64,000 nt of DNA, taken from positions 29,962,177-30,026,176 of the forward strand of contig JAJEKV010000001.1 of NCBI GenBank assembly GCA_021234155.1, written 5' to 3'. The DNA is from Isoetes taiwanensis (Eukaryota; Streptophyta; Lycopodiopsida; Isoetales; Isoetaceae). This document shows positions 19,541-30,350 of this stretch, piece by piece (positions within the stretch are counted from its first letter, which is position 1; each line of letters opens with the position of its first letter). Below the pieces are notes generated by a model. The model was not told where the DNA came from and made no database searches. It was given only the letters and a program-made list of their open reading frames with translations. Made by a program: the position numbers and the translations under genes.

Positions 19541-20966
19541 GAAGAGAGGAGTGATGTGTTTGCCTGGGATTATTCTGAGCTTATTGGTATCAAAGAGGAG
19601 GTATGTCAATTTGAAATTAAAATTAAGGAAGGGTGTAAGCCTGTCTTCCAGAAGTTAAGAAGAATAAATGCTTCACTTTTAGATCTAATCAAAGATGAAT
19701 TGCATAAGATGTTGGATGCAGGTGTCATTGTAGAAATCATTAACCCTGAATGGGTATCCTGCATTGTTCCAGTGGAAAAAAAAGAATGGAACTTTGAGAA
19801 TTTGCATAGATTATCGAGATTTGAACAAAGCCACCATAAAAGATTGTTATCCTTTGCCTTTTTTGGAAGAAATTCTATATGCTGTTGCAGGGAAAGACAT
19901 GTACTCATTTTTGGATGGTTTTTCAGGGTTCAACCAGATTAGCATCAAAGAGGAAGACCAGCCAAAGACTTCATTTATCACTCCCTGGGGTACTTATGCT
20001 ATGAAAAGAATGCCATTTGGCCTGATGAATGCCCCAGCTACTTTCCAAAGAGCAATGGATGTCATTTTCAAAACCATGGCTGCTGAAGAATTTAGAGTGT
20101 ATCTAGATGACCTTTGTTTGGGTTCTCATTCTAATAACCATGTGGAATTGCTTGCAAAAATCTGCTCTTTATGCAGGACTTCAGGAGTCAATCTAAATCC
20201 AAAAAAATGCATCTTTTTTGCATCCAAAGGACAACTCTTGGGACATGAAGTATCCAGCCAAGGTATTCAAGTTGCTCAAGATAAAATTGAAGCCCTCAAA
20301 AAATTAGTACCTCCCAAGAATTTGAAGCAGGTTAAGAGTTTTATTGGTATGACAAGTTTCCTTAGGATGTATATTCCAAATTTTGCTCATATTTTAAGTC
20401 CCATCTCTAGGTTGACCAGGATAGGGAAGTTTTCTAAATCTGAAAGCAAGCACATACCTATCACATGGACTCCAGAATGCCAAGAAGCTTTTGACTTTCT
20501 TATTTTATCTATATGTGAAGCTACTCTTTTAAAGAAACCAGATTTGAGCCTGCCATTTGAGGTTTATATCACTGTTACTAAAAAGGCTATAGGTTTAGCC
20601 ATTTTGCAGGATAAGCACACCATAGTTTTTGCAAGCAAACAATGGTCTGCCCTTGAAGCAAGATATACCAGAATAGAAAAAAAAAGTTTCTTTGCTCTCG
20701 TGTTCCTCATCAATAGGCAAGGGCATCTACTTCTGAAAAGCCAAGTTCAAGTTCATATGAAGCAAAATCCAATGGGATTGCTATTTGGTAAAGCAACTAA
20801 TAAACCAAAAATTCAGAGGTGGGCTTGTAAGTTGCAAAGTTATGATATCTCTGTAAAAGAGTTGCACTTGACACGAAATCCTAGCCTCTACTTGCCTTAT
20901 ATATTTTTTGATCATGAAGATGAATTGAATACTACTGACACCTCACTTGCAAAAGAGCACATTTAG
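19541..20966 (+). pseudogene. pol: A1 reverse transcriptase and native RNase H
   Basis: RT starts in the frame of the aRNH remnant ([47 protein letters not shown]). A run of eight A's near 19776-19784 shifts reading to the frame open from 19764 to 20966. There lie [38 protein letters not shown], the active site VYLDDL (YLDD at 20100-20111), NLNPKKC, LLGHEVSSQG and SFLRMYIPNFAHILSP. The RNH remnant (VYITVTKKAIG, MKQNPMGLLF, KIQRWACKL) lacks two catalytic Asp. The TAG at 20964 arises at a CAG-context indel (GCAAAAGAGCAC for GCAGTAGCAC), possibly a sequence error. Confidence 0.88.
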
Positions 20967-22279
20967 AGGAAACTCAGGAAGATCAAGTCAAAGGAGGATG
21001 GCAGCAACCCATTAGAGATTTTTTACAACATGGGATCATCTCCCAAAATCTCACTTCAAATCAAAGAAGGAGACTCAAGGACAAGTGCAGACAATTCAAG
21101 CTGATAGATAATGTTCTGTGCAAAGTCAATAGGAATGGGATTTTGCTGAGATGTGTAAGTGAAGATGAATCTGCCTTAATTATTAGGGAAATGCATAAGG
21201 GTATCGTGGGGACATTTTTTGGGGATACCACGCCAAAAAGATCCTTAGGTCCGGGTATTATTGGCCCTACTTTGTTTTTTAAAGATTGCTATGAGATCAT
21301 AAAAACTTGCCATAAGTGTCAGATTTTTAGCAAAAGGATTTTATTACCAGCTGCCCTGAATCCTATTATCTCCCCAGGACCTTTTCAAATTTGGGGGTTA
21401 GATTATATTGGTCCTATTAACCCTTCTTCTACAAGTCAACATCAGCATATTATTGTGGCTACAGACTATTTTACTAAATGGGCAGAGGCCATACCTTTGA
21501 GGCAAGCCAATGCCCTCACCACTGCAAGATTCTTACATGAGTTTGTTTGCTCTAGGTTTGGTATTCCTTTCCAGATACATTCTGGTAGGGGTACTCCCTT
21601 TGTTAATGAAGTCATTACTAATTTGTTGGGTATTTTGAAGGTCAAACATACCAAGAGCTCCTCATACTATCCTCAGGGTAATGGACAAGCTGAAGCTACT
21701 AACAAAGTGTTGAAAAACATTTTGCAGAAAACAATTGAGGTCAACAAAAGGGATTGGCATATCAAAATAGTGGATGCACTTTGGGCTTATAGAGTCACTA
21801 TCAAAACAGCTACAAACCATACACCTTTCAATTTGGTTTATGGCATAGAAGCAGTCCTACCAGTAGAACTCGAGCTACCTTCCTTAAGATTAGCTCATAA
21901 ATTGTGCTTACCTTTTGAACATGCCTTACAGGAGAGACCGGATGCCTTGTTACATTTGGATGAGTACAGAATGGAAGCTGAGAACACAAACTTGCTGAAA
22001 AAGGCTAAAGATCTGGCTGCATTTAAGGCTGCCCACAAAATACAAGGCACCTTTAAAAAAGGAGAGCTTGTTCTCAAATGGAACAAGTCAAAGGAGGACT
22101 CAGCTGGCAAATTTGATAACATTTGGGAAGGACCCTTTGTAGTGCTGGATCCTGCAGGTACAAATTCTTATTGGCTACAAGAAGTTGCTTCAGGGATGCC
22201 ACTGCCAAATCCTATCAACATCCTGCGCCTGAAAAGGTATTGGGACCAGCATACTTGCTTGTCTCTCTTTTTACATTAA
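20967..22279 (+). pseudogene. pol: A1 integrase, second catalytic Asp changed to Gly
   Basis: The N-terminal finger is garbled at 21200-21280 (GIVGTFFGDTTPKRSL for GICGGHFAGDTTAKKIL) by indels next to CTG/CAG sites. From TCHKCQIFSKRI onward it is open to 22279: GLDYIGPINP (first Asp), HSGRGTPFVNE where relatives have HSDRG, GNGQAEATNK (Glu), NHTPFNLVYGIE, and the C-terminal GKFDNIWEGPFVVL module. If real, Asp to Gly at the second DDE position would abolish catalysis. The region 20967-21142 is the RNH-INT linker and keeps the TTTTTACAACATGGG segment that A2-A5 have lost. Confidence 0.87.
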
Positions 22280-23120
22280 AAGCTTAGAAGTTTGTAGTAG
22301 ATTTAAAGTAGTTAGATCAGTTTGACTTTTGAGCATCTTTATTCCAGCAGGCTAGATCAGTTTGATTTTGAGCACACTACTCTAATATGATTGGTTTCAT
22401 GTTTTCTAGGATGACCTGACCAGACAAAGTATACATGATTTCAAGAACAGGACTGATGCTACTAATTACCAAGTGTCATATGCAGGAGCACCCTTCCTCC
22501 ATTTTCTCATCTGTTTTAAATAGTCCTACCATCCACTCAGCCCTTATTCCTCTTTCATACCCCTACCAACACTCTGCAAAGTCACCTTCACCATCATAGC
22601 AGAGTTGCAAGTAATTGAGACTAATTGGTTTGTGTGTTTCCATGACAGGTGCACTCTTGTTCCATCTTTCTCATCTGTCACATTTAGTCCTACCTACCAT
22701 TTAAAACCTCTCATTCTTGTTTTCATTCCCAAGCACTCTGCAATTCATCTTTACCATCATAGCAGAGCTTCAACCTTTGAAGATCAAGGAAGGAGCATAC
22801 ATTTTCTTGTTTTGGCGAGGCCTCAAGCACTTGCACACTCACTTCATCTCCAGTTCATCACCACCTCACCATATCCACACTCACTTTCTTTTCACTCACC
22901 TCATTCCATTCACAATCATTCCACCACCCTTTTGTCATACTCACATTCATTTCTACCTTTTTTTCCCTCACCACATTCATACTCACTTCACCCACACTTG
23001 CATTTCACACTCTCATATCTCTATTTGGACAACTTGGCACAAAATTGAAGACCCCTCTAGTTATTCATTTTTTGACATCACATGGCTGAGGGGACCAGCC
23101 TTTTTCTTGTTTTGGCGAGA
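22280..23120 (+). other. A1 3' untranslated region
   Basis: About 840 bp, pyrimidine-rich in its second half. Contains two copies of TTTTCTTGTTTTGGCGAG (22802-22819 and 23102-23119, the second directly before the LTR) and the GGCTGAGGGGACCAGCC hairpin. Open frames of 147 and 143 codons are stop-poor sequence with no domain; no env-like gene is seen. Confidence 0.75.
23084..23100 (+). promoter_or_regulatory. Conserved 17-nt purine-loop hairpin before the 3' LTR
   Basis: GGCTGAGGGGACCAGCC: 5-bp arms GGCTG/CAGCC around the loop AGGGGAC, ending 20 bp before the LTR. The same 17-mer occurs in B (34197-34213, 24 bp before its LTR) and E3 (12683-12699, 20 bp), and with one G-U pair in E2 (10539-10555, 20 bp). 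It is the only purine-rich, cross-family conserved block near the LTR junction, so it may stand in for the polypurine tract. Confidence 0.6.
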
Positions 23121-25065
23121 TGTTGCCCCCAAAAGGGCAACATGCTAATTGTGGTCTATGCATTCAAACTAGGTCAATTTATCTTAAGAGATTAGGTCAA
23201 AGTTTGGAAGAATCTTGGTATTCAACATTGATGTGGAGGTCAAAAGGAATTCATTCTTCAAGTTAACAAGTGCTCAAGGTTCAGGGCTCACATGAGGTAC
23301 TTTATTTGAGGTCAAAATGCTTAGTCAAAGAATATGCTCTAGAAGATTCTGGGTTATGAAGTTTGGAAGAATTGCTTGAAGTTTGGAAGTTGAAGTTTGG
23401 AAGATTCCCTTATATGGTTCCATCCTTGTCACTTTGTTTTTTGCTTAGCCAGTTTTCCTTCTTACATCCCCAACTTATCTCATTACCATTATTTGTTAAT
23501 CTTTCCATGACATCTTCCTTATTCATTCTTCATGTCCACTTTTGCACCTTTGCTTTTTCCTTGCCATAAACACTTACTCCAACCTTTGCTTAGTCATGGA
23601 CCTTTTTTTTTACACCCATACCTTATTATCTCCCATCTCCACCATCCACATGAGCCGTTGTTGCCCCCATGGCTAACCTCTATTTTTCAACCTCTTGTCT
23701 TATGGGTACACCCATATTGGTTCCCAACTCCCTCAAATTGGTCTCATGGCCTTGCAAACTTCAAATTAGGGCATGGGTGCTTGATATCATGGTCTAGGCT
23801 TGCATAAAACCTTAAAGAAATCTGAGCCTTGAATTTGAACCATAGTAAAACTTTCAAGAAATCCAAAATACGGGAATATTCCCAGCATATCTAAGGGAAA
23901 TACGTGAACCGTATCGCGAGAATTTCCCTAAATATACGGCCATGAACCCTAAATCTCTCGAGATCATTTGAAATCATGCGGAATCAACTCTACCAGCCCT
24001 CCTAACCCCGCTATTTCTGGATTCCATTTGCTCCTAAACTTAATGATCCACAAATCAAGCCCTAAGATGCCGGAACCACTAAATTTGAAAATATATATGG
24101 GAAATTAGATCCGAGAAATTTTTGAAGGCCCAGAAGCGTACAAATCTTACTGTGATCATTGCTGAGCATGACTAGAAGGATTTTGGAGGACTCTGAGTAC
24201 TTCCCGATCAAGTCCCAAGAGATTTGGTTGGAAATTACCTATTGAAATTATTTATTGACCTGAAGTTGATTTTGAAGTACTGAAGTATTATTATCCAACA
24301 TTATTATGATTGATTTACCTCCCTATCAATGAAATTTGATGCCTACTTGAAGAAATTATCTCTGTTATGATTCTTTACAATTTCTCTCTGTCAAAAATTC
24401 TGAGAAAATTCCCAAGCACTTTTGATTACTTTTGGCCCATTTGACATCAATCCTTGAGACATCTGGAGCCTATATGTTTTGAAAAATCCAAAAAACTCCA
24501 CTCACAACTCGAGTTAGAAATTTTTGCATTCTGTTTTGACTATTCTTGACTGTATTTTGCCAAATCCAGTCACAAAAATTACTTTTGCCTATCCAAATAA
24601 CAATCTGACCACTTGCCTATATTCCTCATCATCACTACAGCACATTTGCTTTGGAAATTCTCAAAAACTCGTCTGGCAACTCCAAAATCCCAATCTCGAT
24701 CCTTTGTTTTCAGATTTTATTTGCTATTGACCAAATTTTGACCGCACTTTGAGCTCGAATAACTCACAAACTAAGTTTCTGACTTGGTCAGAAGCTTTAC
24801 TATTGGTTACCTACAACTTTTTTGACCAAGTCTACAGTGATTGACTCAAAAAATCGATCTGCATATCAATACCACAACTGTTTTGGCAAAGGTGTCAATT
24901 TCTGGAAATGGGAAAGGTATAAAACTTCAAATTTTTGAACTTGTCTTTGAGATTAGCTTGCATAGATTGATCACCTTAAGTGATCTGGAGGTTCTAACCC
25001 CAATTTGAGTGAAAACTCAAGTTGGTTCCTTGTGGTTGACCTTTAAGCCAGGTTTAGGGTCAACA
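23121..25065 (+). repeat. Family A LTR 2, shared between A1 and A2
   Basis: 1945 bp from the TGTTGCCC hairpin to GGTCAACA, and followed by a PBS and gag, so it serves as 3' LTR of A1 and 5' LTR of A2. It carries the TACGTG and CCCATATTGG variants also seen in LTRs 4 and 5. SL2 is at 25000-25025. Confidence 0.92.
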
Positions 25066-25068
25066 TTT

Positions 25069-25086
25069 TGGAGGTTCTACCGAGAT
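25069..25086 (+). promoter_or_regulatory. A2 primer-binding site, tRNA-Gln type
   Basis: Identical to the A1 PBS and three bases after the end of LTR 2. The gag ATG at 25109 follows 22 bp later. Its presence after a shared LTR shows that the A2 interior begins as a normal element. Confidence 0.8.
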
Positions 25087-25108
25087 TTCTACCTGGATTT
25101 TCGAACTC

Positions 25109-25609
25109 ATGGCTCCAAAACAAAAGTTTCCAGCAGAGCAAGAACCAATGGAAGATCAGGAGACTTCAGAGCCTTTCAGAGATAGATCTCTTCCCCCTAA
25201 TTTTGCTAGTGGATTACTTCAAAGCCTGCCTTATCAATTTGAGTTGAATATGCCTACTCCATTGCCTACTTTTGATTCCAGCATGAGTGCTAATACTTTT
25301 ATAAGAGTCTTTGAAGATTATTACAGGGATTTTGGCTTCAAAAAAGGATGCAAGCTATCACAATTCGAAAAGTGTTTTAAAGAGGAAAGTGAAGCTGGTG
25401 CTTGGTTGAATTATGAGAAGCTTATGGGAACTACTTCTTGGGATGACCTTGTCACCAAGTTTTTGGACAGGTTTGGAAAACGTGCTGCTCCTAAAGACCT
25501 TGTTAATGAGTTGCAAAATTTCTCCATTTATGCAGGTGAGAGCGTGAGCCAGTACAAGGAAAGATTCAGTACCTTCATGAATAGATGCCAGAAAGTTCAA
25601 GTCACTATT
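25109..25609 (+). pseudogene. gag: A2 Gag N-terminal part, interrupted by element B
   Basis: Opens with MAPKQKFPAEQEPMEDQETS and the capsid-like domain (FIRVFEDYYRDFGFKKG, QYKERFSTFMNRCQKVQVTI). The frame breaks where B begins at 25610; codons read after that are LTR sequence. The gag sequence resumes at 36578 after the duplicated CTATT. Up to the insertion this copy has no stop. Confidence 0.9.
25605..25609 (+). repeat. Target site duplication of element B, left copy
   Basis: CTATT immediately precedes the TGTTG start of B's 5' LTR, and the same five bases follow the CAACA end of its 3' LTR at 36578-36582. The uninterrupted A gag (for example 17667-17674) has a single CACTATTC, so this is a genuine 5-bp duplication. 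Confidence 0.93.
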
Positions 25610-27949
25610 TGTTGCCCTGCTATGGCAACATGGCAAAGTGCCATCAAGTCTTATTCATGTTGCAGGAAAAAGAAGATACTATGTTGAAGAACCAAGTGAA
25701 GACATTGAACTGGAATCAAGGTCACACATTGAGAGGATCTAAGCATCTGGAAGTTTGGAAGACCCCTATGAAGTTGGCAAGCTATTAAAATGGTATCTTT
25801 TCTCCTTCATGTTGTCATATCTATTCCCCTACCTCACACTCCACATTTCCAACATTCCATCACCCCATACCACCATACATCTCACACATAGCCTTTTGTT
25901 CCATAGTTGACCTACCACCACCTAAGGCACATTTTCAAAGTTGTTACACCAAAAGGATTGCCTAAGCATCAAGTTCTACATCATCTTTTGTCATCATGTC
26001 ATTCCATTATCACACACTCCACACCATGTGGCTAAAAAGGGGAGCATTTTATGCTAGCCAAAAAATACAAAAAAGGGAAAGGAAAAGCTAAAACACGAGT
26101 TTGCCTAGTCACCACCTCCAAGTGACATGGCATGATGACTAGATACATATCTCATCACTTACAAAGCCACATTGGTCCACTCATCATTTGCTACCTCCAT
26201 AGGTCATTCACCAAGTTGCCACCTAAGCAACAAATGTCCACATCACCACATCACTCCATACCATGACATCACTTAACACCATTACATCATTCCACATCAT
26301 CACATCAACTTGCATCATCAAATGATGACTAGGCAAATGTTGACCAAACCCAAAAAGTTGGTCAACCATAAGATTGAAATGATTGACAAATGTGCCTATT
26401 AGCCTTGTTCTTCCTCCTTGCCACCTCACCAAATCCCATATCTAATGCCTACTCACCCCATTCATTTTTTCTACAAAAAACAAAGTATTGCATTTGAAGA
26501 TTTGATAATACCACCTGATAGCCCTCATGAAGCCATGCCAGCTGGCACAAAAAAATTTGAAAAAAGAGTGTGTATTGATCTTCTAAGTGGCTTTCTTGGG
26601 AAACGTGCTTCATTTGAAAAAAATGGCAAAACCTACCTACATCTACCCCCCCATCTATCTACCCTCTCATCCTCTGCCAAGTGGCGTCCCCCCTGGCATG
26701 CCAAGTCGAAACACGAGCCGAGCTTGGCGTGGGAGGAGACCACGTAATCAAGAGAGAGGAAAATAGCTCTCTATTTATACCTTAGCCTCTTTTTTGATTT
26801 CTGCCTGTGGGATAATTGCTCTCAAGAAAACTCCGAACCCTAAAAATGTGACTTGCCAAGAACTTGTTTTTGTCGATTGAACTGAGTAATCATTACATTG
26901 GCTAACCATTCCTGGCCCTGTTGCACCCAAAGAAATGTCCAAACCAACCAAAAACATGGCCAAGATCCCGAATTTGCCAAGATCCGCCGGAAAGCGAGTT
27001 TTCAAAAGGGGATTCATTAAATGAGAGAAAAGTGTGGGCTTTTGCTTGCGATTTCTGAGGCGAAGTACACGAAGTGTGAAGTCGGAATTGATCTTTGAGA
27101 GTTCCTCCCGCCTTGAGAAATCTATCCCGAGGCACATTATGATCGATTTGTATCCAAAAATTCATGATTTGTGTGTTTTAGAGATGTCTTGTTGATGATC
27201 ATCTTGATCATTAACATGATATCGAATGTGATGACTTTGATTCGAGTTTAATGAAAATCGACCTTGGAAAATATCATTTGATGCATTTGTATTTGAGTTG
27301 ACTCTAGTAAATAAAAAAAAAAACAAACATACTTTGCATTGGTTTGCATGCAAAGCTCCGGTGCATTAGTGCAATCATTTAGGTAAGGAAAAGCAAAAAT
27401 AGAGAGGAGAAAGATCAATCCATTGATATTTTAAAAGTCCGCCTCATTTTTCATGGATAATCAGGTGCTCGGACATGCTTCTTTAATTACTGGTGAAGTT
27501 TTTGACCACGGAAATAGCATGCCCTTATTGTGCGGGGCTCATATTCCTTGTTTGAATTTGGTTGGATCAAAAATCTAGTGCCATTTTCATTTGGCAAAAC
27601 TTAGCAACCTTTATCCGGTCCATTGACCAATTTCGACTTAGTCAAGAATCATTATTTTCGCCAACCGTGAGGACTCTTTGCATAGACTTTCTACAACACC
27701 TTCTTCAGATATTATTGTGGTATGCTATGCCAGTTTGGATCCAAAATGTCGAGTACATTGATCTCAGTGCCTGTTAGAATAAGACTAGTTTTTTTGGCTT
27801 TTGGGAAACTAGTGAAATCTTGTTTTCTGGAAGTTTAAGAACAGATATCTCAGCACAGAGTGATCACCTCAAGTGATCTGGAGGTCCTAGACCAAAATTA
27901 GAGCTTCTTTGACCTGAGGTTGGTGGCTTAGCCAGGTTTGCCATCAACA
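25610..27949 (+). repeat. B 5' LTR
   Basis: 2340 bp. Starts TGTTGCC-CTGCTAT-GGCAACA (7-bp stem) and ends GCCATCAACA. Contains a CATCA-rich stretch near 26230-26330, a strong TATA box at 26771 and, near the 3' end, the GATCAC palindrome (27862-27878) and a second stem (27891-27924, 9 of 11 pairs, 12-nt loop) at the position of the GNRA stem of family A. The minus-strand 69-codon frame at 26223-26432 recurs in the 3' LTR and is not a gene. Confidence 0.93.
26771..26781 (+). promoter_or_regulatory. TATA box in B LTR
   Basis: CTATTTATACC, a good plant TATA match, follows GAGGAAAATAGCTCT and is about 1160 bp into the LTR. The same sequence is in the 3' LTR at 35398-35408. Transcription of B would start a few tens of bases downstream, giving a long R-U5. 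Confidence 0.65.
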
Positions 27950-27952
27950 TTT

Positions 27953-27970
27953 TGGAGGTCCTACCGGGAT
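27953..27970 (+). promoter_or_regulatory. B primer-binding site, tRNA-Gln type
   Basis: TGGAGGTCCTACCGGGAT, three T's after the LTR end. It differs from the A site at two positions but would still pair with a tRNA-Gln-like 3' end. The gag ATG is 24 bp downstream. Confidence 0.75.
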
Positions 27971-27994
27971 TTCCACCTGGTTTACAAAGAACTC

Positions 27995-29210
27995 ATGGCT
28001 CCTAGAAGAAATGAACAGCAAGAAGCTCCAGAACCATTGGAACCACAAGGAGTACCTGTTGCAGCTGTGGTGCAGCCAAATTGTGCAATCCCACAGTGTT
28101 TTGAGCTAAGTTTGCCCATTACTCCACCCATATTTGAGCCAACCATGAATGCCAACCATTTTCTGAAGGTATTCGATGAATATTATAGAGATTATGGTTG
28201 TAAAAAGGGCTGTAGGTTTTCTGAGTTTAAGAGATGCATGAAATCTGATGAGGCATATGCTTGGTGTGAGCATGTGACCTCAGTTATGGGTACTAATACA
28301 TATGAGAGTCTTGTGCAGCAATTTTTAGCTAGGTTTGGCAAACTGTCTGCCCCTCAAGAACTAGCAAACGAGCTACAGACTTTTTGTATAAGGGCAGGTG
28401 AAAGTATTAACCACTATGTGGAAAGATTTAGTGCATACCTGAGGAAATGCCAAAAGAGTCAGGTACCTACTCCCACACTCTATTTTGTGGCTGCTTTCAT
28501 TAAGGGACTGTCACCAAGACCTAAGGTGCATGGGGAAGATGCTAAAAATTCAAAATCAGGAAGGTTTTGATACCATACACAAAGCTTTTGAAAAGGCAAC
28601 TAAAATCTCCAATGATATGTCCTTTTTACCTGATAACCATGTAAACCATTGTGCTGACCCTTTTTATCCAGATTATGAGCAGGAGTATGAGCATGTACCT
28701 GTGTATGCAGTGCAAAAAGAAAGAAGAAAGTCCAAAGATGAAGAAGCTACACCTAAAAGCAATGAATCCAAGAATGAGATGGCCAAAATGTCTGAGACCA
28801 TTGCAGAACTGACCAAACAACTTTTGGAGTTGAAGAACAGCAAAAAAACTTATCCCCCTTGTGCACATTGTTTCAAAGATACTCATCCTTCTGATATTTG
28901 CTATTACAGAGCATGCTTAAAATGTGGAAAGAAAGGTCATTTTGGAAAGATCTGCCCTGTGTGCAATTTCTGCAAGGAAATAGGTCATCTCGAAGACAAA
29001 TGTTTTGTCAAGGAATACTTTGACAAGCAGGACAAAGGCAAGAAATTGGAAGGGACATCTGCCATTAGGTTTGTAGAGGAATATGAGGAGCAAGAAGAGA
29101 TCATGGTGGTACAGACAAGAAAAATGTTGGAAAATGGGACACCTGCAAATAAAGGTATGAGCAAGAACATTCTGTCAACAACAAAGTTCAGGTAATAGCT
29201 CCACCTCCTT
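27995..29210 (+). pseudogene. gag: B Gag, triple zinc knuckle, two frameshifts
   Basis: ATG 27995 (MAPRRNEQQEAPEPLEP). The capsid-like domain (FLKVFDEYYRDYGCKKG, HYVERFSAYLRKCQ) is followed by a frameshift near 28530 (CATGGGGAAG where A has CACAGGAAG). The second frame continues through EGFDTIHKAFEKATK, a Lys/Glu-rich coiled-coil-like stretch and three CCHC knuckles (CAHCFKDTHPSDIC, CLKCGKKGHFGKIC, CNFCKEIGHLEDKC), then IMVVQTRKM. Another shift near 29150 precedes the linker to PR. Three knuckles are kept as in A1 and E1. The first shift lies at a CAG-type site and may be a sequencing error. Confidence 0.88.
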
Positions 29211-29893
29211 TTGAGAAGTTTAATAAAAAAGACAAAGAGTTAGATGAGCTAGATGTGATCCTGAAAAGTTCTAAAGTAAGCATAGATCTCCTCACACTTC
29301 TCCGAATTGCACCTAGCTATAGAGAGAAAATATTGAAGTGTAATGATGTTGAACAAATTTCTTTTACTGATGTGCATGAGACAGAGAAGGTAGTATTAAC
29401 TCAAGAAGAAAAGGATCCAGGTGCCTTCACTTGCTCAGCTAGTTTAGGTGACTTGCATTTATCTAGGGTCTTGCTAGATGGAGGTTCCCCACTAAATGTC
29501 ATGCCTCAGCATGTAATGAAGAAATGTGGTCTTGCTGTCACTCAACCATCACCTGTCATATTGAGGTCATTCTCCAATGCTAAAATAAAACCTGTAGGAC
29601 TAGTGACAAAGGTGCCAATAGAAATTGAAGGTATAATTGTTGAGGCAAGTTTCATAGTTGTGGCTTTTGAAGATAACTGTAATGTGACTGACATATATGA
29701 CTTGTTGTTGGGAAGGAGATGGTTGTCTACTGTAGATGCTAGACCTGTCTGGTCCAAAGGGCAGTGTACTATTTCAAATGGAGCAAGAACTGTAACTCTA
29801 TACAATAAAACAGGTGATGCTAATCTGTACAACTTTATAGAACAAGACATGTTGATTGAAGATGAGCAGTGTGTTAAAAATGCCTGCTTTTAA
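29211..29893 (+). CDS. B retropepsin-type protease and linker
   Basis: The frame (open stretch with ATG at 29255) has the ELDVILKSSKVSIDLLTLLRIAP helix seen before PR in these elements, then the protease core: VLLDGGSPLNVMPQHVMKKCG with the catalytic Asp, KPVGLVTKVP, VVAFEDN and IYDLLLGRRWLSTVDARP. It ends at a stop after QCVKNACF, just before the aRNH. The active site reads DGG rather than the usual DTG or DSG, as in all elements of this window. No nonsense codon interrupts the core. Confidence 0.85.
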
Positions 29894-30350
29894 ATGCGCA
29901 AACCAATAGAAATCATACCCACTGTTTAGATGACCACGACATAGAAGCAAAACCCAATAAAGGTGTGTTGTGGTTTGATGGTGGAATTTCAATCAAATTG
30001 AATATAGCATCTTCTCGCAATTTGTCATCGAAACTCGCCAATAAACTTTTATCCAAAGTTGGTAGAGTGCATGAAGGATCACTTCAAATATGGCTGAATA
30101 TAAGGCTTGTAGCTGGCTTAGAAGAGTCTTTGGCTTTAGGTTTGACTAACATATCTATCTTTGGTGACTCTCAAACTGATATATGCAATTGGCGGAGAAT
30201 ATCAAACAAAAAACCGGGACATGTCGAGAACTCAAAGAAAGGGTAATCGCAATTGCTAAGCAAGTTCAAGGCTTGGGAGATCAAACATATACCTAGGGAG
30301 GAAAATTGTGAAGCGGATGCACTTTGCGTAACCGTGCTCCTTGACTATTT
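29894..30350 (+). pseudogene. B extra RNase H (aRNH) between PR and RT, frameshifted
   Basis: In one frame GVLWFDGGIS (first strand and catalytic Asp) and KLLSKVGRVHEG; a small indel near 30105 separates NMAEYKA (the AEY helix with the Glu) from LVAGLEESLALGLTNISIFGDSQ (third acidic residue); a further shift leads to FKAWEIKHIPREENCEADALC (last Asp). All four acidic positions are thus present in the DNA. B preserves the complete domain that family A has lost. In Ogre/Retand elements as I know them this domain lies after RT-RNH, not before RT. Confidence 0.8.

Noticed and set aside
22800-23120. Spaced repeats resembling a CRISPR array
   Set aside because: Only two or three copies of an 18-nt motif, irregular spacing, inside retrotransposon 3' UTRs of a plant-type genome.
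26223-26432. Minus-strand 69-codon Val/Met-rich frame present in both B LTRs
   Set aside because: Comes from a CATCA-rich simple stretch; present twice because LTRs are duplicated.
26900-27165. Host gene fragment in the B LTR (87- and 120-codon minus-strand frames)
   Set aside because: The same sequence occurs in the 3' LTR at 35430-35760 with different frames; it is LTR sequence without recognisable domains.
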